From contig NC_056052.1 in NCBI RefSeq assembly GCF_004379255.2, forward strand, positions 18,136,589 through 18,200,588: 64,000 nt of DNA, in the 5' to 3' direction. Positions 44,818 through 55,351 of this stretch are shown here, one piece after another. This DNA is from Salvia splendens. Taxonomy: Eukaryota; Streptophyta; Magnoliopsida; Lamiales; Lamiaceae. How positions within the stretch are numbered: position 1 is the first letter of the stretch; each line of letters starts with the position of its first letter. Position numbers and translations under genes: made by a program. A model generated the notes under the pieces. The model was not told where the DNA came from. It did not search any database and saw only the letters and a list, made by a program, of their open reading frames with translations.

Positions 44818-47800
44818 ATGTCGACTGAATCCAACACCGCTGCTGCCACCACCACCGCCGCCATTTCCTCCACCATGGCGACCACTGGACCCGTCAACAC
44901 TTCATCAATCCCCTCGATGATGCCAACCCCCGGCTTCCCAGCCGCTTCTTCAATTGTCCCATGGGTTTGGGACAAACCTTTCGGGGCGTCCACTGGTTCC
45001 ACCTTTGGTGGTTCGGTTGGTTCCACTTTTAGTGGTTCCTTCGGATCCTTTAATGGATCGAGTGCTGGGGCCTTCGGGTCTCACACGAGTGTTGGGGCCT
45101 TCGGGTCTCATGCGGGTGCTAGTCCCTTCGGGGTTGGTACGACCATGGCGGGCTCTATGCCCAACATGACCACGTCGGGCTCTATGCCCAACATGAATGG
45201 TGGGGGCTCTATGCCCAACCATGTTGTTGGCTCATTCGGGGGCAACGGAATTGGTTCCTTCCATGGACCAAGTGCGGCACCTTTGGCACCAAGAATGATG
45301 CCACCTGCCGAGAAGCCACCGAAGTTTGGAGGATCTGACTCCAAGCGGTGGTACCAGAAGATGTTGTTCTACTTGACAACATTGGGCGTCGCCAACTTCC
45401 TCACAGAAAACGAGCCGCCTGCGCCAAGCGACCAAGAGACTAGGCTTGAAGTCATGGCGGACTATGAAGCTTGGAGAAAATGAGACTATCTTTGTAAAAA
45501 TTTCATTCGAAGTGCTTTAGATGATAGTTTGTACAATGTATACTCCAATGTAACCACATCTAAACAAATGTGGGAAAGCCTAGAAAAGAAATATAGCATA
45601 GATAATGCTGCAGGGACTGAACAAGTTGTATCTTCCAAATTTATGGACTACAAGATGGTCAATTCTCGACCCATCATGGAGCAAGTCCAAGAGCTCCAAA
45701 TGATCATCCACGCATTAGTGGCTGAAGGGATGACTTTGCCCGACAAATTCCTAAGGTGCACGATCATTGACAAACTTCCTCCCAGTTGGAAGGACTTCAA
45801 GAGCTATCTCAAGCACAAGCGAAAGCAGATGACCCTTGAAGACTTGATCGTGAAGTTGCGCATTGAGGCGATGTGCGCAAAAGCGACCAAAAGGCTGAGG
45901 GGTTCACCCCACTTGAAGCAAAAGCCAATCTGTTGGAGCGGGGAGGTCCCTCCAACAAACGCCCTCGCCCAAACCGTCCAAATGACAAAGGGAAGGGAAA
46001 GCAGCCTACAAAGAAGTTTGAAGGCGATTGCTACAAATGTGGCAAACCGGGTCACTTTGCAAAAGACTGCCGCAGCAAGAAGAAGAAGCCGGCTGCCCAC
46101 GTCGTTGAGAAGGAGTTCAAAGACTGGGACGAGAACGACCTCATTGCTGTGGTCACTGAAGAGGTTGACCTTGTTGACAACAAGGGTGGCTGGTACATCG
46201 ACACCGGCGCTACTGCTCATGTCTGCTCAGATAGGAGCAAGTTTGCCTCATACACTGCTGTTGAAGGAAGGAAGATCAACACGGGGAATCAAGCATCCTC
46301 CGAAGTCCTTGGCATCAGAAATGTGATCCTCATGATGACGTCTGGCGTCACAATAACATTGAAGGATGTGTTGCATGTCCCGGACATCCGCAAGAACCTA
46401 GTGTCAGGATCAATACTAGTTAATAAGGGGTTTAAACTTGTATTTGAGTCTGATAGGTTTGTTTTGTATAAGTTTGGAAAATCCCTCGGAAAATGTTATG
46501 TAACCGATGGGCTTTTCAAACTTAGTGTGACGACTCGCAGTGTTGCTAAACCTTTGGCTAATAAGAATAAAGCATCTACTTCCTTTTACTTGACTGAGTG
46601 TTCAAATTTGTGGCATTGTAGATTGGGACATGTTAATTCAAAAGCCATTAAAAAATTAGTAAATTTAGATTTACTAAAGGCTAATGAATTGGATATCCAA
46701 GATAAATGTGAAATTTGTCTTGAAGCAAAAATGACTAAGTTGCCGTTTCACTCGGTTGAACGAAGCACGAAACCCCTTGAATTAATTCACACGGACGTAT
46801 GTGATTTAAAGATGGTGCAAACTAGAGGTGGTAAAAAGTACTTTATCACTTTCATAGATGATTGCACAAGGTATTGCTACATTTATCTTTTAAGAAGTAA
46901 AGATGAAGCAATAGAAGTGTTCAAAAACTATAAGAACGAAGTTGAGAATCAACTTGGTTGTAAAATCAAATCGATTCGAAGTGATAGAGGAGGCGAATAT
47001 GTAGCCCCGTTTGAGGAATTATGCAACGCAAGTGGTATAATCCATCAAACAACTGCACCATATTCACCACAATCTAATGGTGTTGCAGAACGCAAAAATC
47101 GAACTCTAAAAGAGATGATGAATGCACTGCTTCTAACTTCAGGATTACCACATAACATGTGGGGGGAAGCTGTTTTGACAGCCAACTATATCTTGAATAA
47201 AATCCCTCTCAAAGGAAAAGATGTTACTCCTTATGAGTTGTGGAAGGGAAGGAAGCCATCCTACAAATACCTCAAGGAAAAAGACAAGGAAAAAGTCTCA
47301 ACCAATTCTGAGACAAGAATTGAAGAAGCCACTAGTTCTAAACCAGTGGAAGAAGAAGCCACTAGTTCTAAATCAGCGGATGCGGAACCTAAATCGCGCA
47401 AGCGTGCAAGGCCCGATCCAAAAGATACAGTACTAAGACGTGGTAATAGAGTAAGAACACCAAAAACATTTGGTCATGACTACATTGCTTTCATGTTGGA
47501 TGAAGAACCAACATCGATAAAAGTAGCCTTTGCTGGCCCAGACGGGCTGCATTGGAGAGAAGCTGTTCAAAGCGAAATTGATTCAATTTTGCTAAACCAC
47601 ACGTGGGTGTTGGTTGATTTGCCCGAAGGTGCTAAACCTTTAGGATGCAAATGGGTCCTTAAAAGAAAGTTTAAGGCCGATGGAACAGTTGATAAGTATA
47701 AAGCCCGATTAGTAGTAACGGGTTTTAAACAAAAGGAAGGACATGACTTCTTCGATACATATTCACCTGTAACAAGGATTACATCTATCCGAGTGCTTCT

Positions 47801-48871
47801 CGCTATTGCTGCATTGCACAATCTTGAGATTCATCAAATGGATGTAAAGACCGCGTTTCTAAATGGTGAACTAGAAGATGAAATCTATATGGAACAACCC
47901 GAAGGGTTTGTAGTACCTGGACAGGAGAAAAAGGTATGCAAGCTCGTAAATTCTCTATATGGATTGAAACAAGCGCCATTGCAATGGCACTTGAAGTTTG
48001 ATAATGTGATGTTATCAAATGGGTTTAAAATCAACGAGTGTGACAAATGTGTCTACATCAAGAGCACTAATAACGGTCATGTTATAGTGTGTCTATACGT
48101 TGATGATATGTTCATCTTGGGTAGTAACACTCAAGTAATTAACGATACAAATGCCATGTTAAAGAGAAACTTTGACATGAAAGACATGGGTCTAGCCGAT
48201 GTAATTCTTGGAATAAAGATTCTAAGAACGTCTGATGGAATCATCTTAACACAATCACATTATGTTGATAAGATATTGAATAAATTCAAAGCCTATGATG
48301 GCGCGCCGGTTAAGACTCCAATCGAACTCGACGTTCACTTGAGCAAAAACAAAGGCGAGCCCGTTGCACAAGAAGAGTATGCACGGGTCATCGGGTGCAT
48401 TATGTACTTGACTAATTGCACTCGACCTGACATTGCTTGTGCCGTGAACAAGTTGAGTCGTTACACGAGCAATCCAAGCAAAGAGCATTGGAGAGCTCTT
48501 GTGAGGGTTTTGAGATATTTAAAACATACTCAAAATCTTGGGCTACACTTCTCGAGATACCCCTGGTACTTGAAGGGTACTGTGATGCGAACTGGATATC
48601 CGATAATAGAGACTCACTTTCAACAAGTGGATACGTCTTCACTATTGGGGGTGGTGCTGTATCGTGGAAATCCACAAAACAGACATGTATAGCCCGATCA
48701 ACAATGGAATCGGAGTTCATTGCCTTAGATAAGGCGGGTGAGGAAGCCGAGTGGCTTAAGAACTTCCTTGAAGATATTCCATGTTGGTCTAAGCCAGTGC
48801 CACCAGTGCTGATCCACTGTGATAGCCAAGCAGCTATTGGAAGGGCAAACAATGGCTTCTATAATGGTAAG
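44818..48871 (+). pseudogene. Copia gag-pol, frameshifted and cut
   Basis: Start ATG 44818. Gag has a Ser/Gly/Met-rich N-terminus with seven FG dipeptides (44976-45262), a copia gag domain (FGGSDSKRWYQKM to LRIEA), then a zinc knuckle [14 protein letters not shown]. Protease: [13 protein letters not shown]. Integrase: [13 protein letters not shown], the core [15 protein letters not shown] and [47 protein letters not shown]. RNase [10 protein letters not shown] and [10 protein letters not shown]. Breaks: TGA at 45481 (one change from CGA), a one-base loss near 45869, an in-frame deletion after SYKYLK near 47270 that removes the integrase C-terminal part, a one-base loss near 48562. The frame is cut in RNase H after NGFYNGK at 48871. 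Confidence 0.9.
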
Positions 48872-50464
48872 TGATAAGTCACATTCTAGGCCTTGGTTAC
48901 TGGTCAGTATAAGGTGCTTTATTGGATAATATCTGCAAAATAGTTGTTAAAGTGTGCAGGTTGAAGTACTAAATCAGGAGGGAAGGTTCAGAAGGAATTC
49001 GAGTGAAAAAGTTGCGAAGAGTGTGCAAACTGGTCAGTATGAGCAGAAAATACGCAAACTGGCCAGGATGGATGCTACAGAACTGGACACGAGAAGGAAG
49101 GACTTGCTTGGAATAATCACATATCTAAAGAAGGGCAAAATTGTCATTCCACATGAAGAGAAAGCCCTAGAAATTAGGGCAGGCCACCCTATAAATAGGA
49201 GCTGAACATAAAGAAAAGAGGAATCGACACACCACTTCACTTAGGACTTATCATCACTACTACATCACTTTTGAGGAGAATAGCTCCACTAGCTTTTAGT
49301 TCCATCTAAATCCAGCAGCCTGACTTGAAGATTCCGGCCACCTGCCGGCCAGGAGCATCATGCCTGATTCATTCCAGCCGCCGTAGTTCCAGAAATTCCT
49401 CCAGTTTCAGTTTCCGATGAGCCAAACAATCTTTTACTTGCTTTGTTTTTAAGATTTCTTAGTTTAAGAACTTGTTTTTGCCTGCCTTTGACTTGGATTC
49501 CAGTAGCTACTTAGTTGAAACATCTTTTGGGTGATAATCTTGAATGCAATGAAGTTTATTGTGGTTTTATTTTATGTTTCAGCTTGCTTATTATTTCTTT
49601 CTGCCTAGTAACTAGATCTGGTAGTTTTACGTTGATTTTTGTTGTTTAAGTGCTTGAATCTGCTTTGCTTAGTTAGATCAAGGTTTTCTTAGAGTGTTTA
49701 CAAGTTTTAATCGGGTTAAGGTCCTCAAAAATGCATGAGAATCGTTTCTGCTTGCTTCTGTCACCTTGTCCCGCTGACCAGTTTGCGTAGATCTCAGTTT
49801 TCTTAGCTTTCGTTCTCGATTTCAGGTTAAATATTGCATTTTCGAATTTTCAAGCTTGATCATTCATCAATGGAGTTTTTTAGATCTTGTTGTTTAGCTT
49901 GGTGAAGAAGATAATGTCACAATCAAAGAATGGGACCACTTGTGTTGCTTTTGTTGCTTTTTGCTTTTGTACTTGCACTTTTTCAGCTTTTCTGCACACC
50001 CAGGAGGCAGTCTGCCAGCATGTCCTTTGATTCTGTTTACCTTTTGTCTAGTCATTTTTAGTAAGTTTTGTCTAGTAGCTTCTCACATACACAATCGTAC
50101 CTTAATTTACACACGCACTTTAATTTCTCTTAGCACGCAGCATTTAGAGCCCACCCTGACCTACTGGTCAGGAGGGGTATAGGTTCCATTTCATTTTCCG
50201 ACTAGGTAAAACTCAACCCCAAAAAAGCGTGGTAGCTAACCAACCGCTCCCAGAATGTCATCGCAAGTGTAACTCGCCTACATCCATCTCTGTGGGATTC
50301 CACCCTTACTCCACTATACTAGCCAGTAGAAGTGGGTTGAGGTATTTTTTGTTGATAGGGAAGATAGACACAGACCCAACGACACAGCTAGGTCTAGGTA
50401 CCCTCCTGGCCAGCTGACACACACACACACACAGAGTCATAGTCTCATCTTTTCCCTCCTATCA
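48872..50464 (+). repeat. 5' LTR of element D
   Basis: TGATAAGTCACATTC ... CCCTCCTATCA, 1593 bp. TATAAATA at 49190-49197. It contains U5 'ctctgtgggattc' (about 50287) and an (AC)n run near the end. It has several differences not shared by the other three LTR copies (for example at 50100 and 50270-50305). Confidence 0.93.
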
Positions 50465-50466
50465 AA

Positions 50467-50484
50467 TGGCGCCGTTGCCGGGGA
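50467..50484 (+). other. Primer-binding site (Asp tRNA type)
   Basis: TGGCGCCGTTGCCGGGGA, two bases after the LTR, as in Athila and Calypso elements. Confidence 0.85.
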
Positions 50485-50570
50485 TGGATGGCGTTTTTGC
50501 ATACATTTGTTGCATGACACTTTGGTGTACATATAGTTAATTGTTTTTCTTTTCTTTTGTTTCGTAGTTT

Positions 50571-53513
50571 ATGAGGAGTTTTGTTAAGAATTTGAGTGTG
50601 AATATTGTAGATAAACTTTTCTTTATTTTTTGTGTTCCGCAGTTAAATGAAACTGAGTCCAACTGGCCAAAGGAAGAAGGGGTGAATCCAGTCACCACTC
50701 ATTCAGAATTAACCACTGCCTTGCCTGTTGACTTGGATGCGAGCGATGAGGAGGATCGCGGCACAGCCATCAAGAGTGAACCGGAATCAATATCCGCAGC
50801 TGAAGATGAGAAAGCCAACATGGCTGACGACCAGGAAGATGATCCCGAGATAAGCTCATTGTACGCCCACTTGGATGGTGAACCACCGCAAGCAATCGTC
50901 ATGACCCTAGGACAAGAAGCAGTCTACGTGAAGCCTCGTATTATGGCCGTCCTGCCTGTGTTCTTGGGGAGGAGTTGTGACAACCCATACGAGTTCTTGC
51001 ATGAATTTTGCAAAATCTGCAAGGCTCAAAAGCGGCCAGCGGGGTCGAGCGAAAATGATTACAGACTGAAGGCCCTTCCCCTTGCCCTTAAAGGGGAGGC
51101 GAATACTTGGTTCAAGAGGCTGCCACCAAATTGTATCAGAACCTGGTCTGACTTCAAGATGATGTTCTTGGATCAGTTCTTCCCAGCGGCCAGGACAAGC
51201 GCACTAAGAGAAAAAATTCTAGGAGTTACACAAAGTTATGATGAGACCCTTACTCAGTACTGGTCAAGATACATGGGTCTGTTGGATGCATGTCCGAACC
51301 ATCGCATGACGGATATTGAGATACACCATACCTTCTATGAGGGGATGAACAAGGCAACCAAGGATCTTGTAAACTCATCGTCCGGAGGAAGCTTCACGCA
51401 ACTACGGGTCAGCGAAGCGAAGAGGGTCCTAGGGAAGCTACTGAGTGCAAAGAAGGAGTCAAGGGATGGATACAGCCGAGAAAGGGTTGCAAGTGCCTCG
51501 TTTACTGATCAGGAGCAGAAGCTTGAACAGAAGATGGATTTGAAGATGGAGGAGTTGAAGAAGACACTTCTGAGTGCAATTGAGAAAAACACTCCACCAC
51601 CTTCCTCAACTGGGAGCTACAAGGGTGCAAAGCAAGGGAATCAAGGGTTGACCTATGATCTGCCAAACGACTTGGCCAGTATGGAGCAGGTCAATGCTGC
51701 CGGCTACTTTAATTCAAGTGGGAATTGGATCCAGGGTAGGCAACGGGATGCACCATGGAGGGATCACCCGAACTTTCGTTGGGGAGATGGGAACCAGAAT
51801 CAAAACCAAGGTCAAGGTCAGAACCAATATAACTCCCATCCGAACCAAAACCCAAACCGTGGCCTAGCAAACCCTGACCACCAGTTTAACTGGTCAGGAA
51901 GGAACCAACAACCCCAAAACCAAAACCCACAAAACCAAAACTCTAACCCTAACCAGCATCACTACCCTAGCCAGTTCAGTCAGTACCCTTCATACCGAAA
52001 TCAGCCAAACTACCCCTACAACCAAAACCATCCATACTACCAGTCGTATCCCAACGGCCAGTATAACTCCCATCACCAGCAATATCCCTACCAACACCAC
52101 CTGAATCCCAATCACAGTCAATCCCACAACTCTAACCAATTCGGCCAGTACCCCTCTCATCAAAATCAGCCAAACTATTCCTACCACCCATACCCTAACA
52201 CCCAGTATAATCCCCACCATCAGCAAAACCCTAACCATTTCCCACACCAAAACAAGTCAGAAAGATCTATGGAAGAGATGATGGGAGAGATGCTTGCTTA
52301 CCAACAAACCATGAGGAGTGAATTTCAGTCAAATAATGAAGTGGTGCAAGGCATGCAAAACGCCCAGAAAGAGCATAAAGAAAATATGGACATGTTGAAT
52401 AAGCAACTGTCCTACCTGGCCAGTTCGATGAATGAGATTTGTGGGAATGCGGAAAGGCTCCCAGTTATGGTGCACATACATGACAAGCCTAATGTTAGCA
52501 AGGTGACATTGTGGTCAAGAACATCCTACAAGGAGCTTGAAGGGAATGAGTCATTTGGGGAATCAAGCAAGACGAAGGATATGGAGGACATACTGATCAA
52601 GAGGAGTGGTCCTGATAAAACTGAACCAGTTGCTGAACCTCAAATCAACCAGGGTCTGGAAGAGAGTTCAAGGGAAGCCACCAAAGAACCTGATGAAGAG
52701 GATATTGAAGAGACTATTTGTCGGAAGTCAAGATTCGCTAGAGCCACTTGGGCTCACCTACTGGCCGAGAAGAATGCAGAGAGAAAACAAGGGATGAAGC
52801 GCGCATCGAGGCGAATCATCGGGTGTAGGATTGAGAAAAAGAAGGGGGCCAGCAAGGTTCATGATCTTGTAGAGATCTCAAACAAGGAGGACAAGAATCC
52901 TTGCAACAAAAAGAAGAGCAAGGACACTGATACTGGCCAGGAAGATAGTGGACCTTCTACAAAACCTAGGGAGGATCCAAAACATACTACAACTGTTGCT
53001 GGACATCCGTCATCGACCCTTACTATCCAGGAAGGGGGTTCTCCTACAAAACCTGGGGAGAACCCGACTGTAACTTTCTCCCAGCCAGTACAGAAGGCCA
53101 ACATCGACAATCCACTTACCATCCCTGCTGCCCAGAAAGAGACACCAGTATCAGAAACTGACTTACAGGAAAATCAAGACAAAGAAAGAAAATGCAACCA
53201 AGAAAGAAAGAGGAAAGGCTATGGGGCAGCAAAGCAAAAGAAGGAGACGAAGAAGCCCAGGGTGGTCCTATCGGCCATTATGATTAAGAAGCTGGGACAA
53301 GTGCCCAAACTGATCGGGAGCAAGGTCCCCAGCAACCATCATCTGCGGCCCATGGAAAAGAGGAAAATCAAGGGGACTTTCAAGAATCACAAGAAAAAGA
53401 GTGGCACCCCTGATGTGTACCAACAAAGGAACTCAAGAAGGAAACTGCACAAGGCTCCTGACCAAAGAGGATTCAGAAGAGAAGATGACCAACCCTACCA
53501 ACTGACCAGTTAG
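50571..53513 (+). CDS. Athila-like Gag with Asn/Gln-rich region, intact
   Basis: 980 aa, ATG at 50571, TAG at 53511. The N-terminus is acidic. Residues about 140-300 form the plant retrotransposon gag domain (YEFLHEF, LALKGEANTWFKRLP, DFKMMFLDQFFPAAR, YWSRYMGLLDACPNH, FYEGM). Residues about 400-563 are extremely rich in Asn, Gln, Pro, Tyr and His, followed by a predicted coiled-coil segment (about 566-624, MEEMMGEML ... LNKQLSYL) and a long Lys/Glu/Pro-rich C-terminus with basic clusters. There is no CCHC knuckle and no protease motif, both normal in Gag-Pol precursors. The frame is open while the rest of pol is absent, suggesting it was kept while pol was lost, or that the copy is young. The inverted partner (60334-63263) is frameshifted. 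Confidence 0.88.
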   Translation: MRSFVKNLSVNIVDKLFFIFCVPQLNETESNWPKEEGVNPVTTHSELTTALPVDLDASDEEDRGTAIKSEPESISAAEDEKANMADDQEDDPEISSLYAHLDGEPPQAIVMTLGQEAVYVKPRIMAVLPVFLGRSCDNPYEFLHEFCKICKAQKRPAGSSENDYRLKALPLALKGEANTWFKRLPPNCIRTWSDFKMMFLDQFFPAARTSALREKILGVTQSYDETLTQYWSRYMGLLDACPNHRMTDIEIHHTFYEGMNKATKDLVNSSSGGSFTQLRVSEAKRVLGKLLSAKKESRDGYSRERVASASFTDQEQKLEQKMDLKMEELKKTLLSAIEKNTPPPSSTGSYKGAKQGNQGLTYDLPNDLASMEQVNAAGYFNSSGNWIQGRQRDAPWRDHPNFRWGDGNQNQNQGQGQNQYNSHPNQNPNRGLANPDHQFNWSGRNQQPQNQNPQNQNSNPNQHHYPSQFSQYPSYRNQPNYPYNQNHPYYQSYPNGQYNSHHQQYPYQHHLNPNHSQSHNSNQFGQYPSHQNQPNYSYHPYPNTQYNPHHQQNPNHFPHQNKSERSMEEMMGEMLAYQQTMRSEFQSNNEVVQGMQNAQKEHKENMDMLNKQLSYLASSMNEICGNAERLPVMVHIHDKPNVSKVTLWSRTSYKELEGNESFGESSKTKDMEDILIKRSGPDKTEPVAEPQINQGLEESSREATKEPDEEDIEETICRKSRFARATWAHLLAEKNAERKQGMKRASRRIIGCRIEKKKGASKVHDLVEISNKEDKNPCNKKKSKDTDTGQEDSGPSTKPREDPKHTTTVAGHPSSTLTIQEGGSPTKPGENPTVTFSQPVQKANIDNPLTIPAAQKETPVSETDLQENQDKERKCNQERKRKGYGAAKQKKETKKPRVVLSAIMIKKLGQVPKLIGSKVPSNHHLRPMEKRKIKGTFKNHKKKSGTPDVYQQRNSRRKLHKAPDQRGFRREDDQPYQLTS

Positions 53514-55351
53514 CTTTCTTTTTATTTTCAGTAAACTTGAGTTTTTTTCTAGCTGTGTTGTTTTTTTTTTGTACATGTTTTAGCATGCGTATACCCTCAT
53601 TCATAACACTTAGTCTATTCCATAGTCTAAGAGTGAGAAGACGAGGGTTTACAACATTATATGTGTTTAGGATGTTTAGAAGTTGTCTTTGTTTTGTGTT
53701 TTTTTTATGTGAATCCTATACCTTCTCCCACTTAGCCTATTGCATAGTCTAAGTGTGAGAAGTTTTTGTTGACATAGTATGTTTTGCATATTAGTTCTTT
53801 TTCCACATTGTTTATGTGTTCTCTATGTTCGTTATTCTTCTCCCACTTAGCCTATTGCATAGTCTAAGTGTGAGAAGTTTCATACATAATATGTTTTCCA
53901 TGTGTTATGTGTTTTCTGGTCTTTTGTGCTTCTATGTGTTGGATACTGGTCATCTTGTTTTCCACTTCACTAAACTTGCATGAAGGCAAACAAGGATGAA
54001 GTGGAAGGAGGAGAGAATGACCAGTATAATTGTATATATGTGTTGTCATGTGTCGAGTCAGTCCCTAGTAAGTCAGTTTAGGTTAAGTTTTGGTTTTTTT
54101 AGGACATGTGTTAAAACACGGGCTTAAAACTCAACTGCTTCGAACTGACGGTGAAGGGAATTGAGGGAGATAAGACATGCTGGACAATGGAAACCATCCC
54201 CCTTAGTATCTCCTAGTCAGTATAGATGAAGCAAGTATGAGAGAAAAACTCATCCTTAGAGCCAGATACAAAAGCCCTCTTAAATTGTGAGTTATAAGCC
54301 TAAGTGGAACCACTTTCCACCAATTTAGAAAAGAAAAGAGTGCCTGCCACATGATGCCTAGGGTAAGGTGACTGCGTGTAGCAAGTCCTGAAGGCAGTAG
54401 GAAACCCCCCATCTTAAAAAAAAAAAAAAACCATCCTTTAGAACCCCTCTTTCTAGCCAAATCTATACCCAGATATATAACCCACTAGCCACTGGGACTG
54501 TGTGTGCGAGGCATAAGGCAAGAAGGCGACTGGCCAGGAGGACATACAAGAAAAAAAACAACTAGAAAAAGAAATCGAGAAGGAAGGAGAAAATCGATCA
54601 GGAGAAATTCCAGGTCCAAAAAATATAAGAAGGAATAAGGGTGGCGAAGCCACATAAAGAAATGTTGAAGAAAATGGTCAAAAACACTTGACCACAAAAA
54701 GAAAGAAGAAGGAATAAGGGTGGCGAAGCCACAAAGAAGCTACTGACCAGTTGGAGTCCAATATCAGAAAACGTCCAGCCAAAGAGAAGCAACAGCCAAG
54801 AGCTCAAATGCACACAGTTCCCCCACATCGAAATAAAGTAGTAGTTTTTGAATCTTAGAGCCTTAGGAACATCTACCCCATACACTACAAACCAATAGCC
54901 CCGTTACAAACCTTAAAGCCCTTCAGGAGCCGCACGTGAGATCTGAGTCCGAAGCATCTGTGGTTCAACATTTTGAGAGAAAACAGTCCTAATATCCCTA
55001 GTGAGGAATGAGCGACTGAGCGAATCTGGTGTTTGGCCGAGAGTTTGGGTGATCTTGACGAGCAGATATACTGACTGGGAAGGAAAAGGGGGGCGGCAGA
55101 AGTTCAAGGCTGTCTAAGGCCGGATTGCACCTAATCCCAAGGGGAGGGATGGTTGAAAATATAGCCCGTTCAATGTGTTTAAGTGCTTGTGAGTCTGTTT
55201 ATGTGTGTTGTCCGTCGTTTATGTGTTTTTCTTTGCGTCCAAGTTTTAGAGTCTTAGGTCGGTCAGGGGTGTAACCAGGCTAGAATTCGACTTATTTCTT
55301 TATGTTTGTTCTTCACGCTTGAGGACAAGCATGTGGTAAGTGTGAGCAGTT
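53514..55351 (+). other. Non-coding tail of element D
   Basis: No credible coding frame. It holds three stem-loops (53605-53877), an A-run at about 54416, a block at 54950-55080 shared with the tail at 3150-3260, and GAGGACAAGCATGTGG before TAAGTGTGAGCAGTTT at the LTR edge. Confidence 0.75.
53605..53877 (+). repeat. Three stem-loops with PPT-like arms
   Basis: Units at 53605-53640, 53722-53762 and 53837-53877. The last two have arms CTTCTCCCACTTAG and CTAAGTGTGAGAAG (13 of 14 paired) around a loop of CCTATTGCATAGT. The first is shorter and mutated. Mirror copies in element E are at 60198-60233, 60076-60116 and 59961-60001. Confidence 0.85.

Larger units (their letters stand above)
43610..48871 (+). 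mobile_element. Ty1/copia element, right part displaced
   Basis: A 5' LTR, gag and pol in copia order, ending abruptly inside RNase H where the Athila-like element D starts (48872). The 3' end and LTR should lie beyond the right window edge if the two Athila-like elements are an insertion. One stop, two single-base frameshifts and an internal deletion are seen. Confidence 0.85.

Noticed and set aside
48954..49205. 83-codon open frame repeated in three LTR copies (also at 55434-55685 and 58161-58412)
   Set aside because: It begins with GTG, not ATG, and in E's copy the frame shifts and recovers. It is open in every copy simply because the LTRs are nearly identical.
51990..52250. 86-codon Val/Leu-rich frame antisense to gag, present in both D and E
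   Set aside because: It is the mirror of the Asn/Gln/Pro/Tyr-rich gag codons, which give few antisense stops. No independent sign of coding.
54203..54460. 85-codon antisense frame in the tail of D, kept in E (59381-59638)
   Set aside because: It has a run of Phe from the A-run and no recognisable domain; conservation follows from copy similarity.
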